From the IMG/VR virus record IMGVR_UViG_3300027573_000459, positions 1-21,658 of that record: a DNA stretch of 21,658 nt, one strand, 5' to 3'. The position numbers were made by a program, and so were the translations under genes. Origin of the DNA: a virus. Each line of letters begins with the position of its first letter. Position 1 is the stretch's first letter. The notes under the pieces were generated by a model that worked only from the letters and a program-made list of their open reading frames with translations, searched no databases and was not told where the DNA came from. Below, piece by piece: positions 12,653-19,352 of the stretch.

Positions 12653-13334
12653 TCCGACGCCTTCCGCAGAGGAGATGATTCAGGAAATCCTCCGTGGGAA
12701 CCAAGTCATCGTCCGCAATCAGCAGATTCTGGAACAGCGTATTGCAGAGGCTGAAAAGGCACGGGCAAGTTTGCCCACGCCCGCCCCCAAGTCCCCCGAC
12801 CCCGGAGATAAGGAACGAGTCCGAGAGCGTTTTTTCGCTGACTTCGCCGAAGACCCTATCGAGGCGTTTAGGAAGACCAAGGAGCTTGCGAAGAAGGAAG
12901 CCGCCGAGGAGCTGAGGCAGGAGTTCGACGTTCGGCTGAAGCAGACAGCGCAAGACCTCGAAGCTCGGAACTACGCTCGAACGGTGATGAACCAGAACCC
13001 TGATCTCCAGGGTTTCGAGGACAAGCTCTCTGGCTACATGGATCACCTAAACCAGCATCCAGAGGCGCGGCACTGGACGAACGAGCAGCGCATCAACCAG
13101 GCGGTCCAGTGGACGCGGGACTGGAAGTGGGAGACGGCGCGGCGGGTCGAGGAAGAGAAGAAGTACGTTGAGCGTCAGATGCGTGGGCAGGCGTCTCCAG
13201 TGCCGGGGGCGTACCGGGACGGTCCACAGAGTGCTGCCCAGTTCAAGACGGACGAAGAGATGCGGAGAGAGCGGTATGAGCTGATGCAAGGAAACGTGGC
13301 GAAGCGTCGCGGCAGCTTGTACAACGCGGCGTAA
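12633..13334 (+). CDS. Putative capsid scaffolding protein
   Basis: A 233-aa protein; ATG 12633 has AAGGAG 5 bases upstream. It is strongly charged and helical: helix 13-45 (EEMIQEILRGNQVIVRNQQ), a Pro-rich linker, helix 58-115 rich in Glu/Lys/Arg, a middle part with N-P-D-L-Q-G-F-E-D, and a basic C-terminal helix (M-R-R-E-R-Y-E-L-M-Q). Composition, length and position immediately before the coat gene are typical of tailed-phage scaffolding proteins, which template the procapsid and leave or are cleaved. Palindrome copy 6 falls in the linker (R-A-S-L-P-T at 44-49). Sequence alone cannot prove the family, since scaffolds diverge fast. Confidence 0.7.
   Translation: MSAQQSNPTPSAEEMIQEILRGNQVIVRNQQILEQRIAEAEKARASLPTPAPKSPDPGDKERVRERFFADFAEDPIEAFRKTKELAKKEAAEELRQEFDVRLKQTAQDLEARNYARTVMNQNPDLQGFEDKLSGYMDHLNQHPEARHWTNEQRINQAVQWTRDWKWETARRVEEEKKYVERQMRGQASPVPGAYRDGPQSAAQFKTDEEMRRERYELMQGNVAKRRGSLYNAA
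12763..12776. repeat. Dispersed palindrome copy 6 (GGGCAA-GT-TTGCCC)
   Basis: Inside the Pro-rich linker of the scaffold-like gene, with flanks C and ACG as in copies 7 and 8. Confidence 0.9.
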
Positions 13335-13399
13335 TGTGCCAATAGGGAACCGGGCTGGTTCAGGGATGTCGATGCTGCCTCTGGGGTTGGTAATGTAAC
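13335..13399 (+). promoter_or_regulatory. Leader of the coat gene with a possible mini-cistron
   Basis: This 65-bp gap is one of the longest on the plus strand. It contains a small hairpin (GAACC 13347-13351 with GGTTC 13357-13361). An 11-codon frame (13366-13398, M-S-M-L-P-L-G-L-V-M then TAA) ends one base before the TTG start of the coat gene. A coupling leader would explain how a coat gene without an ATG or clear Shine-Dalgarno is translated well. No promoter is evident. Confidence 0.3.
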
Positions 13400-14422
13400 T
13401 TGGCAGGACAGGTTTGGTACTCCAACGAGTACGGAGGCTATTGGTCTAACCAAGAGTTGAGCATGGATATGTATGTCCAGGCTCAGCCCATCATGCGTTT
13501 CCGGCAGTTTACGGAGCGTGATGAAAACTTCGGGGCCAACCGTGGTAACACGTTGCTGTTCGACAAGAACTTCAATGTGGATACGGAAGGTGGTCCTCTT
13601 AACGAGAACCAGCCGTTCCCGAAGACTGGTTATCGGACCAAGCAGGGCTCTGTTGTCGCGACGGAGTACGGAAACTCTATCCCGTACACGGAGAAGCTGG
13701 AGCGGCTTAGCAAGTTCAATCTAAGCGACAACACTCACCGCGCGATCATCAACGACATGGCGAAGACCATGAATCGTGCGGCCCATGCTCCGTGGCCCAA
13801 CACCAAGATCTACTACACCCCCAAGGGCACCACGACTCCTTCCTTCTACTGGAAGGTCCAGACCGGCAACGTCACAGATCAGGCAGCGACGCGAAGCATC
13901 GGCGTTACCGACCTGATCGCACTTCGTGAGGCGCTCGCATCGGGCGTCTACATCACGACCTTCTCTGCGGTTGCCACCACGGCGACCGCATCGCCTGTTC
14001 CCCCGTACGACGACGACGGGAACTACATGATCCTCACGTCGGTGGGCGGTGCCTCTGCCCTGAGACGTGACTCCGACTTCATCAACGCGGCTCTGTACGG
14101 CGATCCCGAGCGGCTGTTCGCGGGTGAGATCGGCCGATTCCACGGCTTCCGCATCGTGGAAGAGAACCACATCCTCTCCAACTTCCTAGGTACCACCGAG
14201 TTCAAGGCAGAGATGTATGCCTTTGGTACCGAGGTTGTGAAGGAGATCGTGATTCTCCCTGAAGAGATCCGGCGAGGTGTTCCTCTCGACGGTGGCCGAG
14301 ACAAGGCGTTTTACTGGTACGGTATCGTAGGGTTCGGGCTGATCTGGTCCTTCAACGGGACTGTAGGCGACGTGAGCAACTACGAGCCTGAGAACCGCGC
14401 AGTGCGCGTCTGGAGCACCTGA
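13400..14422 (+). CDS. Major capsid protein (HK97-fold coat)
   Basis: A 340-aa protein whose size, position after the scaffold-like gene and sequence style fit the podovirus coat group. It has an N-terminal Y-G-G-Y-W-S-N-Q-E-L segment, A-Q-P-I-M-R-F-R-Q-F, a G-N-T-L-L-F-D-K strand, E-Y-G-N-S-I-P-Y-T-E-K-L (spine-helix entry), then the peripheral domain, and near the end a G-R-F-H-G-F-R-I-V-E-E-N-H segment. Coat proteins of this group form the icosahedral shell. TTG 13400 is the first possible start after an in-frame stop at 13391. It retains the aromatic N-terminus, whereas the next ATG (13463) would delete 21 residues. A non-AUG start for the most abundant virion protein is notable. Confidence 0.85.
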   Translation: MAGQVWYSNEYGGYWSNQELSMDMYVQAQPIMRFRQFTERDENFGANRGNTLLFDKNFNVDTEGGPLNENQPFPKTGYRTKQGSVVATEYGNSIPYTEKLERLSKFNLSDNTHRAIINDMAKTMNRAAHAPWPNTKIYYTPKGTTTPSFYWKVQTGNVTDQAATRSIGVTDLIALREALASGVYITTFSAVATTATASPVPPYDDDGNYMILTSVGGASALRRDSDFINAALYGDPERLFAGEIGRFHGFRIVEENHILSNFLGTTEFKAEMYAFGTEVVKEIVILPEEIRRGVPLDGGRDKAFYWYGIVGFGLIWSFNGTVGDVSNYEPENRAVRVWST

Positions 14423-15001
14423 ATGTTTGACCAACTACACGGCGTAACCAGCATCGAGAACTGGGAAGCTGGAACTACGACCACCAATGCCGGTACTACG
14501 GTTCCGGGGTCGGTTCCTGTCGTTGCGTCTCTGCAGTCGATCACGGCGTTTCCGTATTCGCGCACGGTGCTGATGCAGGGAACGCTGCGATATATCGGCT
14601 TCCTGACGACCACGGCAGTTACCACTCCTGCGGCGGTGGTCACGGCGTACAAGTGGCGTCGGAGAGGGGTGAACACCAACGCGGTGACCCTCGGTACGAT
14701 GACCATTAACTTCACCACGACACCTGCAGAAGGTGGAACGGCTGTAGCGTCTGCCATTGGTGACGTGACGTACCGTTACTTCGGTGTCAACGTTCCTGCT
14801 GCTGGCAACGATCTCGTCTTCAATCCCGGCGAGCAGCTCGTGGTTGGCACGACTACAGCTTCGGGTGCAGGAGGCGGATTCTTCTTCTCTTGCTTTACGT
14901 TCGACTATTTTGCCAATCAGAATCCGGCTACGTCGGGTACGGCCTGGGCGAAGGTCATGGGGCCGAACACGGTCGGTCGGGTTCAGGTGGTCACGAGCTA
15001 A
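14423..15001 (+). CDS. Putative head decoration or virion protein
   Basis: A 192-aa protein starting directly after the coat stop. It is Thr/Val/Gly/Ala-rich with repeated beta-strand patterns (RTVLMQGTLRYIGFLTT, VTLGTMTINFTTT, DLVFNPGEQLVVGTTT, GFFFSCFTFDYF). This resembles small beta-sandwich decoration proteins placed next to coat genes. No signal peptide. The product at 8820 is built similarly. Function is inferred only from composition and position. Confidence 0.6.
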   Translation: MFDQLHGVTSIENWEAGTTTTNAGTTVPGSVPVVASLQSITAFPYSRTVLMQGTLRYIGFLTTTAVTTPAAVVTAYKWRRRGVNTNAVTLGTMTINFTTTPAEGGTAVASAIGDVTYRYFGVNVPAAGNDLVFNPGEQLVVGTTTASGAGGGFFFSCFTFDYFANQNPATSGTAWAKVMGPNTVGRVQVVTS

Positions 15002-15307
15002 ATGGCCTACAAGAGCCGACTGGTTTCTCCGACCCACGGGGACGGCAAGACCGGGAACTTCGGTACCACCAACTTCATCGAGTCGCGTCAGCGTGCGCGG
15101 GGGGCCGGGCTTGTCTCGTCCCCCCGCAAGCAGGACTGCGTCTACGGTGGGCTGAAGCCGATGGACATGCCGAAGCCTCGTGAGGTTTCGCTGACCAAGG
15201 AAGTGGAAGCCACCACGCCGAAGCATGGCGCGTCCAATCAGGACAACTACGGCGTCGGGCGTGAGGGCATCCGCAAGATCATGCGTGGCTGGGGGACGAA
15301 GCAGTAA
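15002..15307 (+). CDS. Hypothetical small virion-region protein
   Basis: A 101-aa basic, Gly/Lys/Arg-rich protein with little hydrophobic core. ATG 15002 follows the previous stop TAA immediately. The C-terminus N-Y-G-V-G-R-E-G-I-R-K-I-M-R-G-W-G may be a short helix. No family recognised. It lies between the decoration-like gene and the adaptor, so a minor head or completion role is possible. Confidence 0.55.
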   Translation: MAYKSRLVSPTHGDGKTGNFGTTNFIESRQRARGAGLVSSPRKQDCVYGGLKPMDMPKPREVSLTKEVEATTPKHGASNQDNYGVGREGIRKIMRGWGTKQ

Positions 15308-15511
15308 GTGGATCTCGATGCTGAAGCTGCGGAGCGGAAGCGTCGGCTGCTAGCAGATCGCTTCATGCGCTCGTACTACCAGGGCAGAGGTAGATCACGG
15401 GCAAACTTGCCCACGGGTGGAATGAGTGGCGGACCTCCAAACCCTCAGAGAGGCAATCATCTCGAACGTCGACCGGACGGGCGGGCCGTCGGTCGAGTCG
15501 ACGCACGTTGA
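15308..15511 (+). CDS. Small ORF overlapping the adaptor gene
   Basis: A 67-aa ORF from GTG 15308, directly after the preceding TAA. The first 38 residues are unique: an acidic and basic helix (AEAAERKRRLLADRFMRSYY) followed by a linker with palindrome copy 7 (R-A-N-L-P-T at 31-36). The remaining 29 residues overlap the adaptor frame and are low-complexity. It fills what would otherwise be a 118-bp gap. It may be real, or it may be a decayed remnant whose useful part ends near the adaptor start. Confidence 0.45.
   Translation: MDLDAEAAERKRRLLADRFMRSYYQGRGRSRANLPTGGMSGGPPNPQRGNHLERRPDGRAVGRVDAR
15399..15412. repeat. Dispersed palindrome copy 7 (GGGCAA-AC-TTGCCC)
   Basis: It lies 13 bp before the adaptor GTG start, inside the small overlapping ORF. 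Confidence 0.9.
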
Positions 15512-16145
15512 TCGCTGGATCAACCAGGCCATCCGCGAAGAGATCTGCCACCGCTACAACTGGCAGCAGATGTTCGCCATCTACCGGGCGACGCTGACAG
15601 CCGACATAGCAGTCTATCAGGCTCCGAACTCGGAGTTCTTCAAGGACTATTCCAGAATCCTAATTGCAGGACTCGACGAGAACAGCGAGTACGTACCGCT
15701 GGAAGAGCTAAGCGACTTCCAGCGGACGTACGCTTTTCCCGTCTCCGCTTCGACTGGTCGCCCGCGTGTGTGGGCTCGATCGTCGGGCGACAACTACCGT
15801 CTGCTGCCAACGCCGGACGAGGACTATCCAGTCGAGGTGCGCGTCTGGGAGTACCCAGCTACGCTCATCACGGATAGCAGCACCAACACCTTCCTCATCA
15901 ACTACTCCCAGATCATAGAGGACATGGTGACGGCCAGGGCGCTGAGGTATCTCGGTGATGTCGAAAAGGCTCTCCCGATGGGTCAGATGGCTAACGAGAA
16001 TCTGGAGACGAAGATCCGAGAGGACAAGAACCGAGTTGCACCAGAGGATCAAGTGATCGTGCCGAGTCGTAATTCGGGCATCCCGGCCTCGAATACGATG
16101 GGTAGGCGGATGGGCGACCTGGGCTTTGGGTACAGGCAATACTAA
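15426..16145 (+). CDS. Head-tail adaptor protein (P22 gp4/T7 gp11-like role)
   Basis: A 239-aa protein from GTG 15426 with a GGTGGA site about 6 bases upstream. The N-terminal helix (L-Q-T-L-R-E-A-I-I-S-N-V), the V-D-R-W-I-N-Q-A-I-R-E-E-I segment and the later beta-rich part with W-A-R-S-S-G-D-N-Y-R-L-L-P-T-P-D-E-D-Y-P-V-E-V-R-V are typical of podovirus adaptor proteins that ring the portal and join it to the tail. A C-terminal helix with I-E-D-M-V-T-A-R-A-L-R-Y-L-G-D is also typical. Position after coat and before the nozzle-like gene agrees. The stop overlaps the next ATG (TAATG). Confidence 0.7.
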   Translation: MADLQTLREAIISNVDRTGGPSVESTHVDRWINQAIREEICHRYNWQQMFAIYRATLTADIAVYQAPNSEFFKDYSRILIAGLDENSEYVPLEELSDFQRTYAFPVSASTGRPRVWARSSGDNYRLLPTPDEDYPVEVRVWEYPATLITDSSTNTFLINYSQIIEDMVTARALRYLGDVEKALPMGQMANENLETKIREDKNRVAPEDQVIVPSRNSGIPASNTMGRRMGDLGFGYRQY

Positions 16146-16669
16146 TGGCAGACAGTACAATTGGTGTAAACGAGGGTACTAACACCAACCTCGACGCAGA
16201 GAGCCTTACAGTAGGCTCAAACACGGTAAAGCGGCAGCGGATTCAGCTTACTGGTGCGGCTGCTACGGATATTGCGCCGGTCTACAGCGTGAACCAAGGT
16301 GGCTCTGGAACCTATGGCCTCTCCGTTCGTGTTTCCCCTCCTGGGCAGGCTATTCAGAGTGCAAATGAGGTAGCGGTAACATCTGGATCAGGTACGACGA
16401 TAGGCACTGCTGCCACAGGGCAGCGCCTAATCGTTGGATGGCTTTCGGTATCTGTCTCGTCCACGACGGTAGTCAACATCTATACCGGGATTGTTGGCAG
16501 CACGAAGATTTTCACCTTCCGATCGCTAGCCAATACGACCATGTTCTTTGGGGCTCCTACCGGGTGGTATTTGCTACGGTCGGCGCTAAGTGATCCGCTG
16601 ACTCTGGATGTTAGCACGAGCTGTACAGTGAACTTCACCATTGCGTACTACCATTCGACTACCTACTAG
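16145..16669 (+). CDS. Putative beta-rich virion structural protein
   Basis: A 174-aa protein without a signal peptide. Ser/Thr/Val-rich strands dominate (VKRQRIQLTG, QRLIVGWLSVSVSSTTVVNIY, TKIFTFRSLANTTMFFGAP, CTVNFTIAYYHS), giving the look of a small jelly-roll or beta-sandwich. N-termini like D-S-T-I-G-V-N-E-G...V-G-S-N-T-V-K-R-Q-R occur in phage structural proteins, but I cannot give a family name. It lies between the adaptor and nozzle-like genes. Confidence 0.6.
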   Translation: MADSTIGVNEGTNTNLDAESLTVGSNTVKRQRIQLTGAAATDIAPVYSVNQGGSGTYGLSVRVSPPGQAIQSANEVAVTSGSGTTIGTAATGQRLIVGWLSVSVSSTTVVNIYTGIVGSTKIFTFRSLANTTMFFGAPTGWYLLRSALSDPLTLDVSTSCTVNFTIAYYHSTTY

Positions 16670-16670
16670 A

Positions 16671-16772
16671 ATGACTGCGCCTATTCTACTTAGTCTGGCC
16701 TCTGGGATGGTGTACGTAATCCAGACTGGAACCGCCATCACCTACACGAGAGTGGAAGTATCGTGGCCGTAG
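16671..16772 (+). CDS. Possible 33-aa ORF in the gap before the nozzle gene
   Basis: ATG 16671 to TAG 16772 encodes 33 residues with a hydrophobic first half (A-P-I-L-L-S-L-A-S-G-M-V-Y-V-I). It exactly fills the 93-bp gap between genes that otherwise abut, starts one base after a stop, and overlaps the next start by 10 bases. It has no convincing Shine-Dalgarno. It could equally be non-coding spacer. Confidence 0.35.
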   Translation: MTAPILLSLASGMVYVIQTGTAITYTRVEVSWP

Positions 16773-18994
16773 ACGCATTCAGACTTGGGCCTTTTGCTGC
16801 CCTATCTGGGACCCTAGAGGACGATCGCTCTAATCAAAGCCACCCACTCAAGGGTGGCTTTAATTATCGAGTGATGGGTGGAGAGGTCTGGCCTAGGCAT
16901 ACCCTGGATATGCTAGGTGCGACAGAGGGTCTTCGGCTTCCCTTCACGCACTGCATAACGATACCGGGTTCCTATACCTTGCAGTTGCTCATTGGGCCGA
17001 TGGCGTGTCTGAAGATTGCAGACTTCGCTTCTACCTACCAGATCCTGCTTTCGCCGACGTATGATCCTTCTACTTCCTGTAGCATTACTCTGACGCAGGG
17101 TAGCCGTGTACCGACAATCGGAGCAGGGACAGCTCCGGTAATAGGTCAGTGGTTTATCGTTAACAACGTCAAGCCTGCTGCGTACTCGGAATACTATTCG
17201 ATTGGTTCTGGTATTAATCTAACTCGTCCGTACGTTGGGCCTACGGTTACCTTTACGGCGGACTTCTACGATCCGATCATTCCGGTGGCTAGTGGTCTAT
17301 TCAACTTCGGAACAACCATTAAGCCTGGAGCACTTTGCCTGACCAACTGCGATGCCACGGTCTTTCGTCAGGCCATAGCGCACGTAGCAGATGATGCATG
17401 GACAGGTTCACCTGCCCTTCTCGCCGATACGCTGTACATCATCTACACCAGCAATTTGTACGGGCCTACTGCTATCAGTATCTTCCTAGAAGAGCCTATC
17501 AAGCGGGACATCTTTAGGGATACTAGCGTTTCTCCACCAGATCCGCTTCCTACGCCTCCAGCGTTCTGTGAGACATTTAAGCAACGACTACTCTATGCCT
17601 TTGTGTCTCCGCCGGATACGAACGAGGGCTCAGAGCAGACGTTTTGGTGGAGTGAAATTGGAGATATCCTTTCCTGGCATCGTGTAGTCCTGGGTGTAGA
17701 TTTCCCTAACTACAGGACGAATTTCGCGTTCACCAGTCAGATACGTGGAATGAAAACCCTAGGCGATAGGGCCATCATTCACTATACTGATCGCCAGGAG
17801 ATGATTTCCTCTACTGGTTCCAATTCGGAACCATTCATAATCGAGGAGAACAATCAGCAGCTAGGGATGATAGCTCCTAGATCTCTCGTGCCGGTCGGTA
17901 GGTTGCATTACTTCTGGTCGCAGGTAGGGCCAGTGTCGTTTGATGGGACCGATGTTTCACCGTTGGGTGGAGAGATCGCTGACATCTTGGCAAGGGAAGC
18001 TGGATCACCGACGTTGCCGTGGGACAATCCCCAGCTTGCCCAGCAGGGAGTGATGGAGATTGCTCCTTCGATGGTCGTCTCGTGGAAGAACGAGTCGAGG
18101 CAGGAAGTATACTATGCGGTAGGCACAGAGAGGGAGCAGCAGTATCCGACTACAGAGAAATGCTTCTCGGTCTATGTCTACAATTGGGACAAGGAAGAAT
18201 GGAGCATCGACGCAATAGAGATTCAGAATCTAAGTAGCGTCGATCTCGATTATATTCTTCTTCCCGTGTGGGGCGGTGGCTCAGGCGTCCTTGGCGTAAA
18301 TAGCTACGGATACGAAGCAACGCAGTTCATATTCCTGGCAAACGGAACAGTCCTACTCGAGCGTCCGATACTTCAGTACGCATACGAGCCAGGTAGATCC
18401 ATTCCTCGCTATCACAACGTAGGTCCGATCTTCGACGATAACGTTATGTACTCCATGAGCCCGCATATCATGGAGATGCGCGTCGAGACTGGATGGCAAG
18501 ACTTCGACTCGCCGTATCAGAAAGATCTGCTCTTGCTGGAGATCGACGTACGGGATACGCGGATGCATGGGTGGAACTCCATTCGTCCTCGCAGGGGCTG
18601 GAACTACGATCCGGGTGCAGACGATGGATACCAGGGGTACCTGCTGGTAGACGTGTACGCAGACTACAATATGATAACCCCTGTGGCCTCTCTAGAGGTT
18701 ATCGTAGACCATACCCAATGGCCCAGAACGAGAGCTATCAAGCTGAGCGAGCAGGGCATTGGCGGGCCGGGGATACGGTACGCTCCGGTAGAAGAGGGGC
18801 ACAACGGGCCTGGTAGGCAGACGATTCGGAAGAAGCTGCGGGTACAGGGTCAGGTGTTCAAGTTCGTGTTCACGAACCCAGCACCACCTACGGGCGATCA
18901 CAACAAGATGCTTTTCATTGTCTCTCAGGTCACTTGCTGGTACATGGCGAACGAGGGTCACATCAGAAGGATGCTTGCGGATGAGGGTGCCTGA
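16763..18994 (+). CDS. Tail nozzle/hub-like protein (P22 gp10-type role)
   Basis: A 743-aa protein starting at GTG 16763. Size, position after the adaptor and beta-propeller-like content fit the tail nozzle group that closes the portal-adaptor channel. Visible signatures are F-K-Q-R-L-L-Y-A (272-279), W-W-S-E-I-G-D-I-L-S-W (295-305), V-G-R-L-H-Y-F-W-S-Q-V-G-P-V-S-F-D-G (around 380) and Y-V-Y-N-W-D-K-E-E-W-S (around 475), the repeated blade strands of this protein class. The C-terminal 200 residues form a further beta domain with a Tyr/Trp-rich end. Alternative: another large tail-hub protein. A hairpin lies in codons 25-33. Confidence 0.65.
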   Translation: MAVDAFRLGPFAALSGTLEDDRSNQSHPLKGGFNYRVMGGEVWPRHTLDMLGATEGLRLPFTHCITIPGSYTLQLLIGPMACLKIADFASTYQILLSPTYDPSTSCSITLTQGSRVPTIGAGTAPVIGQWFIVNNVKPAAYSEYYSIGSGINLTRPYVGPTVTFTADFYDPIIPVASGLFNFGTTIKPGALCLTNCDATVFRQAIAHVADDAWTGSPALLADTLYIIYTSNLYGPTAISIFLEEPIKRDIFRDTSVSPPDPLPTPPAFCETFKQRLLYAFVSPPDTNEGSEQTFWWSEIGDILSWHRVVLGVDFPNYRTNFAFTSQIRGMKTLGDRAIIHYTDRQEMISSTGSNSEPFIIEENNQQLGMIAPRSLVPVGRLHYFWSQVGPVSFDGTDVSPLGGEIADILAREAGSPTLPWDNPQLAQQGVMEIAPSMVVSWKNESRQEVYYAVGTEREQQYPTTEKCFSVYVYNWDKEEWSIDAIEIQNLSSVDLDYILLPVWGGGSGVLGVNSYGYEATQFIFLANGTVLLERPILQYAYEPGRSIPRYHNVGPIFDDNVMYSMSPHIMEMRVETGWQDFDSPYQKDLLLLEIDVRDTRMHGWNSIRPRRGWNYDPGADDGYQGYLLVDVYADYNMITPVASLEVIVDHTQWPRTRAIKLSEQGIGGPGIRYAPVEEGHNGPGRQTIRKKLRVQGQVFKFVFTNPAPPTGDHNKMLFIVSQVTCWYMANEGHIRRMLADEGA
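16836..16861 (+). terminator. Intragenic terminator-like hairpin
   Basis: A perfect 10-bp stem AAAGCCACCC (16836-16845) / GGGTGGCTTT (16852-16861) with a 6-base loop is followed by AATTAT. It sits 73 bp inside the nozzle-like gene. The U-tract is poor, so it may attenuate or pause rather than terminate. Confidence 0.35.
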
Positions 18995-19343
18995 TTCGAT
19001 ACGGTGGTCGGTGACCGCGAGGGATGAGACGCGGCAGAGCACCAAGGATCTGGATATAGTCTATGGTGCCATTCGGAATGCGCTGAATGGTGGCATCCAG
19101 CCTGATGAGAATGCAGGGAAAGTGATCGCTGGCACTTACTCTGTGGCAGCAGGGAGTCCAGAGACGTTCAACCATGGACTTGGATGGACTCCGAGATTTG
19201 CCCTCTTCGTACCTGCAGAGAACATAGGTACTACCGCGACGACATTTTACTTCATTCCCGCCGACAAGCTCCTTTGGAACTCGGACGACGTAGTGATACG
19301 TTGCACCCGCACCAGCACGGACTTTGAGGCTTGGATTCTTTAG
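18981..19343 (+). CDS. Small tail-associated protein
   Basis: A 120-aa protein. ATG 18981 is chosen because AAGGA lies about 10 bases upstream and the overlap with the nozzle-like gene is only 14 bp; the frame upstream to 18918 merely shadows that gene. A helical N-terminal part (DLDIVYGAIRNALNGG) is followed by a beta domain with the motif N-H-G-L-G-W-T-P-R-F-A-L-F-V-P, common in small phage tail and fibre-tip proteins. It ends in F-E-A-W-I-L. The role is inferred from position. Confidence 0.6.
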   Translation: MRVPDSIRWSVTARDETRQSTKDLDIVYGAIRNALNGGIQPDENAGKVIAGTYSVAAGSPETFNHGLGWTPRFALFVPAENIGTTATTFYFIPADKLLWNSDDVVIRCTRTSTDFEAWIL

Positions 19344-19352
19344 GAGAGAGAG

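Noticed and set aside
14435-15226. 263-codon open frame on the minus strand
   Set aside because: It lies antisense to three convincing virion genes, is Arg-rich with no domain, and is explained by codon bias of the plus-strand genes.
18031-18042. Half-site CAGCTTGCCCAG where a ninth copy would fit the spacing
   Set aside because: Only one arm resembles the motif; not enough to claim a site.
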